From the NCBI GenBank assembly GCA_945883845.1, contig CAMCYI010000013.1, positions 1 through 64,000 on the forward strand: a DNA stretch of 64,000 nt. The letters run 5' to 3'. This document shows positions 42,137 to 51,097 of this stretch, piece after piece. The translations under genes were made by a program, and so were the position numbers. Numbering within the stretch: the first letter of the stretch is position 1; every line of letters starts with the position of its first letter. A model generated the notes under the pieces. That model made no database searches and was not told the origin of the DNA. It saw nothing but the letters and a program-made list of their open reading frames with translations. Source of the stretch: Bacteriovorax stolpii. GTDB taxonomy: Bacteria; Bdellovibrionota; Bacteriovoracia; Bacteriovoracales; Bacteriovoracaceae.

Positions 42137-42250
42137 AGTTCCCTGACCGTACTGAATAAAATAAACAATTGTCATTATGACGGTCGCGAGAAGGATGAAA
42201 ACCATCCCGTATTCCATGGCCTTGAAGGGCCGGCTTTGAGTGAACTTCAT
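42125..42250 (-). CDS. 41-aa membrane microprotein with Flp-pilin-like helix
   Basis: The frame begins at ATG 42250, with GGGGG about ten bases upstream. The product is basic at its N-terminus, with a long hydrophobic helix, residues 11-32 (AMEYGMVFILLATVIM within it). The E-Y-G pattern and the helix resemble Flp/TadA-type pilins, in which Glu and Tyr follow the cleavage point by five and six residues, but the Gly at the cleavage site is missing and no tad genes are nearby. The gene may simply encode a small membrane protein. Confidence 0.5.
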   Translation of the reverse strand: MKFTQSRPFKAMEYGMVFILLATVIMTIVYFIQYGQGTLWD

Positions 42251-42433
42251 AAAAATAACCCCCGTTGATTTATTTTAAGTCCTGACGCTTTTTCCTCCTA
42301 TACAAGAAATCCCGAACATACCTGAATAGGGGCCGTATTGAAGGTGTCTAAGTCTTTTACATCAGCTGTAAATTCCACGCGTCTACATGGTCCAGAACCT
42401 TAAGTTTGCTAGTATGGGAAAACAGGAGTCCCC

Positions 42434-42811
42434 ATGAAAAGCTTATTCTTGAGCGCTCTCATTGCCTTCTCAACTGCCTCTTTTGCCCAGTGGACTCATG
42501 CTGGTGAAGAGCCATCGAACGCTGTGGACTGCAATACGTACCACTACTTTGAAATACCGGAGTGTGCGGAAGTCACGAAAGTCCGCATGGGCGAAATGGA
42601 AAGAGACTTCGCCCTGGTTGAAGCAAAAAGAAAACTCGTAGAATCTGACCCGAAATATATCGTGAACCTTCGCGAATTCGAAGGATGTGAAAGCGTGGAT
42701 GTGAAAAGCAAGCTACTGCCGAAAATGAATCAGGCAGAACTCTGCCGTCGTCAGCTGATGGAAGAGCTTGAAGAATCAGGTTATTTTAAAGAACTCGAAG
42801 CTAATTTTTAA
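42434..42811 (+). CDS. Small exported protein with conserved-looking Cys
   Basis: The 125-residue precursor has a signal peptide (MKSLFLSALIAFSTASFA) and a helical, charged mature domain with four Cys (NAVDC, EIPEC, EFEGC, ELC). CAGGAG precedes the ATG. It lies ten bases before the transglutaminase-like gene, so the two are probably co-transcribed. No family is recognised. Confidence 0.7.
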   Translation: MKSLFLSALIAFSTASFAQWTHAGEEPSNAVDCNTYHYFEIPECAEVTKVRMGEMERDFALVEAKRKLVESDPKYIVNLREFEGCESVDVKSKLLPKMNQAELCRRQLMEELEESGYFKELEANF

Positions 42812-42820
42812 AGGTATTTC

Positions 42821-43690
42821 ATGTTGAACCTGGTCACCCGTTCTCTCGTACTCTTTGTCGCTCTGACCTCGGTCAGTCATGCTCAGTGGCGCAAGGATAA
42901 TCCGTTTAACATTTCTTCAGTGACCAATGACAGTCAGATCACAGTTCAGACTGCTCGTGACCTTAAACCAGATGTTCGCCTCGTGTGGATATCAGTGAAG
43001 AAAGGTTCAAAGCAGGTTGATACATTTATTGATGCGAATTCACGGTTCATCAGCACGAAAGTCTGGTTACGACACGGACCCGGTGTCTATCAAGTCAGCG
43101 TGATGACGAACGCTTCCACATCAAGAACCAGCAGCTTTATGGTTCAGGAAAGAGTGGAAGTTGAGAACATGGATACGAGCGAAAACATCGACGTAACAGT
43201 TCCATCGGCCGAGATTCAAAGTGAAGATTCAAAAATAGTTGAGCTTACTGAATCGCTGACTCAGGGGATGGCGACGGACCTCGAAAAAACAACGGCGATT
43301 CATGCGTGGATAACAAGAAACATTGCCTACGATGTAGATAGCTATTTTGCTGGCACTTACATCGGACTCAAGTGGGACGCTGTTACGATGCTCGAAAAAA
43401 AGAAAGCGATCTGTGCCGGTTATGCCAACCTGGCAGCGGCCATGAATCGTGCAGCTGGAATTCCAACGAAGGTCATTAACGGCGAGGCGATTTTCTCTGG
43501 CCAGAACTGGACCGGACAAACGAATCACGCCTGGAATGAAATGCTGATCGATGGAAGATGGATCATTCAGGATACGACCTGGAACGCTGGCTCAGTGGAC
43601 TTCCGTCGCAAGACCTTTACATTCATGCCACGCATGACTTACTTCGATCCTGATCCGGCCTTCTTTGACCTAGATCACAAAGCAGAATAA
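42821..43690 (+). CDS. Secreted transglutaminase-like protease-fold protein
   Basis: The 289-residue precursor has a signal peptide (LVLFVALTSVSHA) and a C-terminal transglutaminase-core domain: TAIHAWITRNIAYD, AICAGYANLAAAMNRAAGIP with Cys near 198, QTNHAWNEML with His near 236 and QDTTWNAG with Asp near 251. The triad is complete. Such enzymes cleave or cross-link peptides, sometimes in peptidoglycan. AAAGG precedes the ATG. It is convergent with serA at 7 bp. Confidence 0.85.
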   Translation: MLNLVTRSLVLFVALTSVSHAQWRKDNPFNISSVTNDSQITVQTARDLKPDVRLVWISVKKGSKQVDTFIDANSRFISTKVWLRHGPGVYQVSVMTNASTSRTSSFMVQERVEVENMDTSENIDVTVPSAEIQSEDSKIVELTESLTQGMATDLEKTTAIHAWITRNIAYDVDSYFAGTYIGLKWDAVTMLEKKKAICAGYANLAAAMNRAAGIPTKVINGEAIFSGQNWTGQTNHAWNEMLIDGRWIIQDTTWNAGSVDFRRKTFTFMPRMTYFDPDPAFFDLDHKAE

Positions 43691-43697
43691 TCTCAAT

Positions 43698-44912
43698 TTA
43701 GTATACAACTCGTGTGCGGATGGAGCGATTGAGTTTCTCAATCTCCTGACACAGATTTGCCGCATGTGTGGAGTGAACGTCCATTACGAGATATCCGATT
43801 TCATCATCAGTGGAAAGGAACTGACCTTCGATGTTCGCTCCCGCTTTCGAGATAATGGTATTGATCTCCCCGAGTACCCCGGGCTCATTTTTGTGTACGT
43901 TCAGGATCCGCGATGTTCCTTTCTTAATTGGAAGATCCACGTTCGGAAAATTCACTGCTCCAGATGAAGATCCGATTTTGAGATAGCGGCGGAATGATTC
44001 GGCCACTTCCATCCCGATATTTCTCTGTGCTTCTTCTGTGCTTCCTCCGATATGAGGAGTGAGAATCACGTTGGGAAGGTTCTGAAGGGGAGACAGGAAT
44101 TTTTCTTTATTCGAAGCTGGCTCAACAGGAAATACATCAACGGCACAACCGGCGATGTGTTTATCTTTAAGTGCTTTCACAAGATCTTCAATGACAACGA
44201 CAGTCCCGCGACTGGCATTGATAAGATAACTTCCTTTTTTCATCATCGCGAACTCACGCTCTCCGATCATGTTCATCGTCTCGACGATCTCAGGAACGTG
44301 GAGAGTGACGAAGTCCGAAACCCGAAGAAGGTCTTCGAGCTTGTTCATGACGACAGCATTTCCCAGCGGAAGTTTTTTTACAGCGTCGTAAAAAACGACT
44401 TTCAATCCCATGGACTCTGCGAGAACACTCACCTGGCTGCCGATGTGTCCGTATCCCACGATACCCAGGGTTTTCCCGCGCACTTCTTTTGAGCCTTCTG
44501 CAGATTTAAACCATTCTCCGAGATGGGCCTTTGAGTTGCGGTCACCCAACTGGCGCGAGAGAGCAATCATTTCTGCAATCACGAGCTCGGCCACTGATCT
44601 TGTGTTGGAGTGAGGAGCATTGAAAACAGCAACACCTTTTCCGCGAGCACTTTTCAGGTCTACCTGATTGGTACCAATGCAGAAACATCCGATGGTGGCC
44701 GTTTGAGCACAGGTTTGCAGGACTTTTTCAGTGATCTCAGTTTTAGAGCGGATGCCGATCGCGCAATATTTGGGGGCCAGCTGAATCAGCTCTTCCTCAG
44801 TTGGTGCATAAGTTAAGAGGTCGACGGCATAGCCTTCGTTTTCCAGATACTCTTTGGCGATCGGGTGAATGTTCTCAACAAGGAGGATGCGTGGTGGGGT
44901 AGTAGTTTTCAT
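43698..44912 (-). CDS. serA: D-3-phosphoglycerate dehydrogenase
   Basis: The 404-residue protein aligns with E. coli SerA (410 aa): the NAD-binding motif GYGHIGSQVSVLAESMG, HVPEIVETMNMIGERE, NASRGTVVVIEDL, LTPHIGGSTEEAQ with the catalytic His, and a C-terminal ACT domain (GYLVMDVHS, residues about 330-404) that in E. coli binds serine for feedback. It starts serine biosynthesis from 3-phosphoglycerate in the cytoplasm. No other ser gene is adjacent. Confidence 0.96.
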   Translation of the reverse strand: MKTTTPPRILLVENIHPIAKEYLENEGYAVDLLTYAPTEEELIQLAPKYCAIGIRSKTEITEKVLQTCAQTATIGCFCIGTNQVDLKSARGKGVAVFNAPHSNTRSVAELVIAEMIALSRQLGDRNSKAHLGEWFKSAEGSKEVRGKTLGIVGYGHIGSQVSVLAESMGLKVVFYDAVKKLPLGNAVVMNKLEDLLRVSDFVTLHVPEIVETMNMIGEREFAMMKKGSYLINASRGTVVVIEDLVKALKDKHIAGCAVDVFPVEPASNKEKFLSPLQNLPNVILTPHIGGSTEEAQRNIGMEVAESFRRYLKIGSSSGAVNFPNVDLPIKKGTSRILNVHKNEPGVLGEINTIISKAGANIEGQFLSTDDEIGYLVMDVHSTHAANLCQEIEKLNRSIRTRVVY

Positions 44913-45049
44913 CAGACTATTTTCTTTAAAAAGGACCTGACCGCAAAGGAAGAATTACAAAATCTTATACTTGCGGAGCATTAAACCGTTAGACGGCCTG
45001 TGTTTTAAGTTCTTGCGCCCCAATTCGCGCTTTTGGCCTTAGTCAGGCC

Positions 45050-45760
45050 TTGTTTAACTTTTCGAGTAAGCAGGTCGATCTACCTTACATGAAAGCAGGC
45101 CAGTCTAGAAACTCAGGCACTCCAATCATTTTACCCGATAACTCTCGGGTGCCCACTCCGCTCATAACGTTTCGACCTCTGACGATTTCGGGGAAGAAAT
45201 ATACCCCTCGTTTTGATGATCGTTTGAGCCTTCTCCTATTAAAGAGAGTGATGCCTACGAAAGTTAGTCTTCTTCGCGCATACTCAGGTTGGCGCCATTC
45301 TGGTTCCGTTGAAGAAAGAGATATTGGTGAAGGCCGGGCCTTCTTCCGCTGGTTACAGAAACACGAGCTCTCGATTCTTTGGAGCGAGGATGATTTTTTC
45401 ATCAATCCGTTCTTCGCGTCTCCGCAGTCTCCGAAGCACGATCCTTCTGATGAATTTGCACGTAACCTGAGTTTCGCGATAAGGCCCGTTCGCGTGGAGG
45501 ACCGGACAATTAAATTGTATGTGGAAGATCGAGATATGATCAGTCTCTTGCATCTTTCCTACGGGAAAGAGGCAGACTTTCTTGAACTGATTAAAAAGTA
45601 TGTGGCCGCGCGGTTTAAGTGGGAAGAGTGGCGGGCACCTGCTCCTTCGTTTCTAGACTGGATAGTGACGACAGGTAAAAGACCCGTTGTTGCTGAAGGA
45701 GAAATAGGTTTCCGCTTACCGGCGGAGTATCAGATATGTAGCCAAGTAAAGTTGTCATGA
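45050..45760 (+). CDS. Hypothetical cytoplasmic protein
   Basis: The frame is 236 codons from TTG 45050, or 223 from ATG 45089; neither start has a good ribosome-binding site. No signal peptide, membrane helix or family motif is visible. The composition is mixed, with many Arg, Phe and Trp (FRWLQKHELSILWSEDD, FKWEEWRAPAPSFLDWIV). It looks like a globular protein. It precedes the PilZ gene by about 100 bp on the same strand. Confidence 0.6.
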   Translation: MFNFSSKQVDLPYMKAGQSRNSGTPIILPDNSRVPTPLITFRPLTISGKKYTPRFDDRLSLLLLKRVMPTKVSLLRAYSGWRHSGSVEERDIGEGRAFFRWLQKHELSILWSEDDFFINPFFASPQSPKHDPSDEFARNLSFAIRPVRVEDRTIKLYVEDRDMISLLHLSYGKEADFLELIKKYVAARFKWEEWRAPAPSFLDWIVTTGKRPVVAEGEIGFRLPAEYQICSQVKLS

Positions 45761-45862
45761 TCAGAATAGACGCTGCAAAATGATCTTGGCAGTGAATGAA
45801 ATCATGTGTTTCGGAAAATCAAGATGGTTGAGGAAATTTTCAGGGGTGTTAAGATTAGTGCC

Positions 45863-46609
45863 ATGAAAAATAAACCGCTGATCTTCACGATACTAACGAT
45901 TCTCTGTGTGATCGAGCCTCTGATCAAAGTGTTGTACTTCAAAGCTGTCACACATTTTGATCTTTCTGTGATCATGGGTAATCTCCTTGTCCGTAACAGT
46001 CTGCGGGAGGTCTTCGACTTCTGGCTTATTTTTCCGATCGCCGGTCTTCTCATCATGAAGCTTCGCCGCTGGACGTATTTTGCCTTCATGGGAATTCTTT
46101 CCTACATCGTCTATACGATCATGACTTACGAGAGCTATTCATGGCCCTACAATACGGCCCAGCCTTTTCTCTATCACTACGTCGTAGTGGCGATTTCAAC
46201 GGGAATTTTCCTGGCATTTTTATCACCAAAAATGCGGGAACCCTTCTTCGATCGCAGAGTACGTTTATGGGAATGCATGGAACGCTTTCCAGTCCGCGTA
46301 CAATGTACACTTCAGGACAACGGTGAGTTTTATACGGCCGAACTTCTGAACATCTCGAGAACAGGTGCTTTTCTTTCTCTGAACAGGTCCATCGATGCAG
46401 ACACGATGTCTGTGATGGGTTTCACTTACGCAGGACTCATGATTGAAATTCCGGTGGAGGTAGTTCACGCCTTTCCGTTTAATCACCAGCCGGGATATGG
46501 GGTCCGGTTTCATTTCAGCTCGTTCTCGCAGTACTTCAAAGTCGCCCGTGTCATGCGCGAGCTTCAGGAAAAAAATCATCCGGGCACGGTAAAAGTCAAA
46601 GCAGCGTAA
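45863..46609 (+). CDS. Membrane protein with C-terminal PilZ domain
   Basis: The protein has four hydrophobic segments (from residue 4 to about 120, such as IFTILTILCVIEPLIKVLYF and FPIAGLLIMKL) and a C-terminal PilZ domain with RFPVRVQC and LLNISRTGAFLSL, corresponding to RxxxR and D/NxSxxG that bind cyclic di-GMP. ATG 45863 (248 aa) starts at the natural head of the first helix; GTG 45806 and ATG 45824 are alternatives, none with a good ribosome-binding site. It should link c-di-GMP to a membrane process such as motility or secretion. Confidence 0.8.
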   Translation: MKNKPLIFTILTILCVIEPLIKVLYFKAVTHFDLSVIMGNLLVRNSLREVFDFWLIFPIAGLLIMKLRRWTYFAFMGILSYIVYTIMTYESYSWPYNTAQPFLYHYVVVAISTGIFLAFLSPKMREPFFDRRVRLWECMERFPVRVQCTLQDNGEFYTAELLNISRTGAFLSLNRSIDADTMSVMGFTYAGLMIEIPVEVVHAFPFNHQPGYGVRFHFSSFSQYFKVARVMRELQEKNHPGTVKVKAA

Positions 46610-46651
46610 AACGGACTTGATAAAGGTCTCGTTGCTGATTAATCTTGTGGC

Positions 46652-46858
46652 ATGAACTCCGGCCATCTCGAACTTTTCCTCAAACTCGTCTCGTCAGACT
46701 ACAATCTCTCACGTGAGGAAAGTACTGTGCTGAAGAACCGCATGATGGCCGACGATCACGAATTCGAGCTCATCTGGAATCTCTACAAACTCAAGGCCCG
46801 CAAAACACGCAAGGGTGTAGACCCGTTTCAGTCGATCCTGAAAGAGCTTCTCGCCTGA
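46652..46858 (+). CDS. Small helical protein
   Basis: The 68-residue product is hydrophilic and helical (LELFLKLVSSDYNLSREEST, EFELIWNLYKLKARKT), with no signal peptide or Cys. No ribosome-binding site is visible. It follows the PilZ gene by 42 bp and could be co-transcribed. The amino-acid pattern looks like real coding sequence but no family is recognised. Confidence 0.5.
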   Translation: MNSGHLELFLKLVSSDYNLSREESTVLKNRMMADDHEFELIWNLYKLKARKTRKGVDPFQSILKELLA

Positions 46859-46983
46859 GTTTTTCCTTAAGACTCAATAAATCTATGGGAAACCTAAAAA
46901 CTTCCTCTGAGTTTCGTTTAACCATTCTCTAAGCCTCGACACTTCATTATCTTAAGTTGATTCATTCTGTTGGGAGAACATGC

Positions 46984-47286
46984 ATGTTCAGGCTCATCGC
47001 TTTTGTTTTCACGATTTTATTTTCCATGAACTTGATGGCCCTCGGTCTGCCATCTCATCGTTTATCAACTCAGAAAGATGTCGATATCACCAGAACAATC
47101 AGACAGGCGCTTATACGCGAGAGAGAACTTTCCCTGCGCGCGCAGAACGTCAGCATTCTTGCCGAAGGCAATGAAATTATCCTCAGTGGCCGTCTCAAAA
47201 ATGTTCAGGAGTTAAGGAAAGTTATCGAAATTTCCCGCAAGAACGCTCGGGGAAAGATCATCCGCAGCGAATTATCAGTTCAATAA
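46984..47286 (+). CDS. Exported single BON-domain protein
   Basis: ATG 46984 follows GGGAG by eight bases and gives 100 residues. A signal peptide (MFRLIAFVFTILFSMNLMA) precedes one BON domain: DITRTIRQALIRERELSLRA, VSILAEGNEIILSGRL and NVQELRKVIEISRKNARG. BON proteins act in the periplasm under envelope or osmotic stress. It is followed at 18 bp by a YflT-like gene with AAGGAGG. Confidence 0.8.
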   Translation: MFRLIAFVFTILFSMNLMALGLPSHRLSTQKDVDITRTIRQALIRERELSLRAQNVSILAEGNEIILSGRLKNVQELRKVIEISRKNARGKIIRSELSVQ

Positions 47287-47304
47287 TACTTCAAGGAGGA
47301 AGAT

Positions 47305-47904
47305 ATGGGACAAGAATTACCAATCAGAACAGGCATTTCAGTCGTCGGTGTTTTTGATTCACGATCGGCCGTCGAAAGGGCCGTTGATCATCTGAAAATG
47401 GATGGATTCAGCTCCTCAGATATTTCTGTTCTCATGAACCACGAAGAAGAAGAAAAAGAATCCCATGCCCCTGAGGGTGCAGCTGCCGGAGCTTCTACCG
47501 GCATTCTCGGTGGCGGTATACTTGGATGGCTGGCAGGAGCAGGAGCACTCGCCATTCCAGGGATAGGGCCGTTCGTTGCGGCCGGTCCGATTTTTGGAGC
47601 GATCGCAGGCGCAGGGATCGGTGGAACAGTCGGCGGAATTGCAGGCGGTCTCATTGGCCTCGGAATTCCGGAACACCATGCTCAACGATATGAAACCCTT
47701 GTAAGAGATGGTGCAATTCTCGTCTCGGTTCACGTTGACCGGATGGAGCTTACTCTTCGCGCGCGTGAAATTCTCGAATGTCATGGCGCGAGCCATGTTT
47801 CACGAATAGGTGAGCGTGTCGAGGGAAGAGAACTCTACGAACAGAAATTTGGCCGCACTCGGGATAATCAAGACTCATCTGGTATGTATTCAAATGATCT
47901 TTAA
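47305..47904 (+). CDS. YflT/GSP17M-like stress protein with glycine-zipper membrane segments
   Basis: The 199-residue protein has an N-terminal YflT (general stress protein 17M) fold, VVGVFDSRSAVERAVDHLKMDGFSSSDISVLM, then a Gly/Ala-rich double hydrophobic stretch (about 60-122) built of GxxxG zippers, then VHVDRMELTLRAREILECHGA. It should insert in a membrane. It follows the BON gene and overlaps the downstream lipoprotein gene by 11 bp, so the three form a likely envelope-stress operon. Confidence 0.78.
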   Translation: MGQELPIRTGISVVGVFDSRSAVERAVDHLKMDGFSSSDISVLMNHEEEEKESHAPEGAAAGASTGILGGGILGWLAGAGALAIPGIGPFVAAGPIFGAIAGAGIGGTVGGIAGGLIGLGIPEHHAQRYETLVRDGAILVSVHVDRMELTLRAREILECHGASHVSRIGERVEGRELYEQKFGRTRDNQDSSGMYSNDL

Positions 47905-48730
47905 TTTATTTTCTGTCTTTGTTCTTTCTCTTCTTCTTTCTTGCGGAAAGAGTTCAACGTCCAGGCACGATGAAGTTGCTCAGAAAAAGGAAAAAGAAAG
48001 CATTTTTTACGGAACCTTTTTTCCCATGAATAGATCTCAGGTCTGGGAACCTCAAGGGATAGTAAAACTCACCAACATCCAGGATGAGTTTCATATCATT
48101 GTCGCCGCCCGTGATGTGACTCAGGCAACTCATCGTCAGAGCATACACATCGCCAGAAAATGTCCGGACTATCAAAGTGATAAAAATCTGGATGGACTCA
48201 TTGATGGCCATGAGGTGCAGATAAAAGTGGGTAAGGCGATTATTCCCCTGGATAGTGACCTCGAATCTCAAACGAGTGGCCATGGAAATTATCCTTACGG
48301 CAATTATCGTTATGATCAGAGGGTTTCTTATTCAAAGATGCTGGGTGATCTTCAGGACATTGTCCGGCCCCATCCCGAATTCAGAAAACTCAAAGGTCGT
48401 GAACTTCCATTTAAACAATTGATCGTGATCATCTATGGCGTCCCTTCGGATTACATTGTGCCGGAAACCGTCGCCGCCACTGATGGACTGACGAGACAGG
48501 CATCACTTCCGGTTGCGTGTGCAAAACTCAGCAACCGTGGATCAATTCCTGATGAGCCAGATGTTTCACCTCCTGCCAGACCTCCTCAAGTCTCACAACC
48601 TGGGCCGGATCCGATTCCCACTATTCCATCAACTCCACCGCCCCGACCTGGATGGAGAGAGCGTATGGGCTCGGCATGGCGACGTGTGTGGTGCAGAGTT
48701 CGCCGTTGCGAGACAAATTCCGTGTGGTGA
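47894..48730 (+). CDS. Lipoprotein with Pro-rich C-terminal region
   Basis: ATG 47894 starts a lipoprotein signal (MIFNLFSVFVLSLLLSC, lipobox LLSC), giving 278 residues. The middle part is a beta-rich domain with HIIVAARDVTQATHRQ and a calcium-like DKNLDGLIDGHE segment. The last 60 residues are Pro-rich (PPARPPQVSQPGP) then basic (GWRERMGSAWRRVW). The start overlaps the YflT-like gene by 11 bp. No family is recognised. Confidence 0.7.
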   Translation: MIFNLFSVFVLSLLLSCGKSSTSRHDEVAQKKEKESIFYGTFFPMNRSQVWEPQGIVKLTNIQDEFHIIVAARDVTQATHRQSIHIARKCPDYQSDKNLDGLIDGHEVQIKVGKAIIPLDSDLESQTSGHGNYPYGNYRYDQRVSYSKMLGDLQDIVRPHPEFRKLKGRELPFKQLIVIIYGVPSDYIVPETVAATDGLTRQASLPVACAKLSNRGSIPDEPDVSPPARPPQVSQPGPDPIPTIPSTPPPRPGWRERMGSAWRRVWCRVRRCETNSVW

Positions 48731-48846
48731 GCTGTCCTGACTTTTGACTCAGAATCGACTAAAGGCCTGAAAATGGATTCCTACCTTAAGTGCTCTTGAG
48801 GCATCAGCTTTGCACTTTTTCAGGAGGGTATAAAGAGGGGAAACTA

Positions 48847-49692
48847 ATGACTTTAACGAAGATCAAAAAAAAAATTAAAGCAATGAGTGACGATATCTCT
48901 CAACATGAAGTGTTCATGCTGGCGTCATCGATTGCCTTTACGACTGCACTCGCACTCGCTCCATTCATGCTCATCCTGTTATTCGTGGCCTCACTTCTTG
49001 GCCCGGAGATTCAGGAAAAACTTTTCACGGAAATTTCAGAGGCGATGGGGCCGAAAGCAGGAAAAACTGTTCTGGATATCGTTCATAGTACCCAGAATAA
49101 ACCAACTCTTGCCGGTCTCTCAGGGATCGGTGGATTCTTAGTTCTTGTTTTGTCTGCATCTGCGATCTTTACTCAGCTCCGCCATGCACTCGATAAAATC
49201 AATGATGTAAAATTAAGTGCACAGAAATCCGGCTGGCCTGCGTTCGTGAGAGAAAGACTTTTATCGTTTGGTCTGGTGTTCGGTTTCATTTTCCTTTCCA
49301 TCGTTTCTCTGATGATTTCAACACTCATCACCGCATTCTTTCCTGGCGGTGACGGATTTCTTTGGCAATCAATCTTCTTTGCCTTCAACTTCGTCATGTT
49401 TGCTGTGCTGTTCATGATGCTCTATAGATTTGTTCCAAGCAGAAGGTACGAATGGAAAAAGGCCCGCATTTCAGGTTTGGTGAGTGCGGCCTTCTATATT
49501 ATTGGTAAGGCCCTTATCGGTCTTTACCTGGGTCATGCCAGCTTTGCTTCTTCTTACGGAGCGGCCGGATCTTTTGTCATTTTCCTCGCCTGGGTTTATT
49601 ACACGTCTCTGATATTGCTGATCAGCTGTGAGTTCACCAACAATTTTCTTCTATACACACGTAGATGGAGATTTGGTTCTACGACGGCATAA
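48847..49692 (+). CDS. YihY/BrkB-family membrane protein
   Basis: ATG 48847 follows GAGGGG and gives 281 residues. It has about six membrane helices with the family features: ASSIAFTTALALAPFMLILLF, IGGFLVLVLSASAIFTQLRHALDKIND, LYRFVPSRRYEWKKA and SYGAAGSFVIFLAWVYYTSL. The family was once called ribonuclease BN in error; its function is transport-like or unknown. It precedes the DUF72 gene by seven bp. Confidence 0.9.
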   Translation: MTLTKIKKKIKAMSDDISQHEVFMLASSIAFTTALALAPFMLILLFVASLLGPEIQEKLFTEISEAMGPKAGKTVLDIVHSTQNKPTLAGLSGIGGFLVLVLSASAIFTQLRHALDKINDVKLSAQKSGWPAFVRERLLSFGLVFGFIFLSIVSLMISTLITAFFPGGDGFLWQSIFFAFNFVMFAVLFMMLYRFVPSRRYEWKKARISGLVSAAFYIIGKALIGLYLGHASFASSYGAAGSFVIFLAWVYYTSLILLISCEFTNNFLLYTRRWRFGSTTA

Positions 49693-49699
49693 GGGAAAA

Positions 49700-50434
49700 A
49701 TGAAATCGAGACTATTTATCGGTACAGCGGGATGGAATATCCCGTCATCGACCAGGGACCATTTTCCGCAGGAAGGGACTCATCTGCAAAGATATGCGGA
49801 TGTCTTTCAGTGTGTGGAAATTAATTCTTCGTTCTATCGTGATCACCAACCGAAGACCTATGAGAAATGGGCAAATCTCACACCATCTTCGTTTCGCTTC
49901 AGTGTGAAACTGAATCAGCGTTTCACTCACGAGACAGAGAAATTTGCAGCTGAAGACCTGAGCAGCGCTATGGCAGGGTATGGTGAGCTTGGAGAAAAAC
50001 TTGCTGTTCTTTTGCTCCAGTTTCCAGTTGGAAAGCCCTTCGATCCATTCTTTCTTGAAAATCTTTTTGAATGTATACGGCAATCCTATTTCGGTACCGT
50101 TGTCATTGAGCCCCGTAATCCCAATTGGAATTGTCCAGAGGCCCTCGAACTAATGAAAATCTATAATGTCTCAAAGGTGATTGCCGATCCGGAACGCTGT
50201 GACTTCGGGAAGCGAAGTTTTATCGATTATGGAGGACTTTCTTATCTCCGATATCATGGTCAGCCAGTGATTTATCGCAGTTCTTATGGCGATGACGTCT
50301 TGAAGGAACTGAAAGAGAAGATTCTCCATTCTCCCCGAGATATCTGGTGTATTTTTGATAATACGACCTTTGGTCACGCCACTGAGAACGCCATTAAGCT
50401 CGCCAGTATGACGGCACGGCCACTTCTCTCTTGA
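49700..50434 (+). CDS. DUF72 family protein
   Basis: ATG 49700 follows AAGGGA and gives 244 residues. The TIM-barrel DUF72 motifs are FIGTAGWNIPSSTRDHFP, CVEINSSFYRDHQPKTYEKW, FRFSVKLNQRFTHE, VVIEPRNPNW, LSYLRYHGQ and WCIFDNTTFGHATENA. The family is widespread and uncharacterised. It lies directly downstream of the YihY gene and is probably in its operon. Confidence 0.9.
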   Translation: MKSRLFIGTAGWNIPSSTRDHFPQEGTHLQRYADVFQCVEINSSFYRDHQPKTYEKWANLTPSSFRFSVKLNQRFTHETEKFAAEDLSSAMAGYGELGEKLAVLLLQFPVGKPFDPFFLENLFECIRQSYFGTVVIEPRNPNWNCPEALELMKIYNVSKVIADPERCDFGKRSFIDYGGLSYLRYHGQPVIYRSSYGDDVLKELKEKILHSPRDIWCIFDNTTFGHATENAIKLASMTARPLLS

Positions 50435-50485
50435 AGTCAGAACTTGTGAGTTTAAATAAAGTATCTCACCGCATAGTATCTGAAC

Positions 50486-51097
50486 ATGAAACTCATCCTG
50501 TTTTTTTTTGTAGTCCTCAGCTGCGGCCGTACCGTAGTGACAGAAAAAAGTTCATTCCCGGACAATAATATTTCCCCTGTTGAATCTGAGGTCCTGACCA
50601 AAGCTCTGAAAAGAATCCAGGCCGAATTCGACACACAAAAAATCAAAGTTAAGCTCAACTCGGTCCCGTACCACGTTAACGATCTTCCCGGAGCTATGGC
50701 CGGTGCGTGCTATAAGATGGGCAGTAATGTTGTAGGAATCGCCATTGATCACGAGATGTTTGACGATGCTGAGTGGGATGATGGCGAGTATCCGCTTTTG
50801 TTTAAGGTGCTACTTCATGAAATAGGACACTGCTTTTTTAATCGCAAGCACGATGAGAAATACATCAAGGCCGATGAAGGATTTGAGTTCGAAGTGGACT
50901 ACTACGGCTCCGGTGAACCCTGGCGTGATCAAAGCCTTCAGGTTTCCATCATGTCAGAGATGGGCTGGTATCGGATTCCACCGAAGCTTTGGCCCTATTT
51001 TCTAAGGGAAGTTGCCCGTAAGGACCGGCTTCAGAAGTGGGAAGATATGAAAAAATATATTCCCATCTCCCGCGTTCCAAAGCCGATCCCAAACTAG
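50486..51097 (+). CDS. Lipoprotein zinc metalloprotease
   Basis: The 203-residue protein has a lipobox (FFVVLSC, Cys13) and HEIGHCFFNRKHDEKY with the zinc-binding HEIGH (His111, His115), a possible third His in NRKH, and a Met-turn-like VSIMSEMGWY. It is smaller than usual metzincins and the HExxHxxGxxH spacing is altered, with no Gly. The protease should be anchored to a membrane. Its TAG interlocks with the TAG of the convergent glucan synthase (palindromic CTAG). Confidence 0.72.
   Translation: MKLILFFFVVLSCGRTVVTEKSSFPDNNISPVESEVLTKALKRIQAEFDTQKIKVKLNSVPYHVNDLPGAMAGACYKMGSNVVGIAIDHEMFDDAEWDDGEYPLLFKVLLHEIGHCFFNRKHDEKYIKADEGFEFEVDYYGSGEPWRDQSLQVSIMSEMGWYRIPPKLWPYFLREVARKDRLQKWEDMKKYIPISRVPKPIPN

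Noticed and set aside
47388..47654. Pro/Ala-rich minus-strand frame
   Set aside because: It is the mirror of the Gly/Ala-rich zipper segment of the YflT-like gene.
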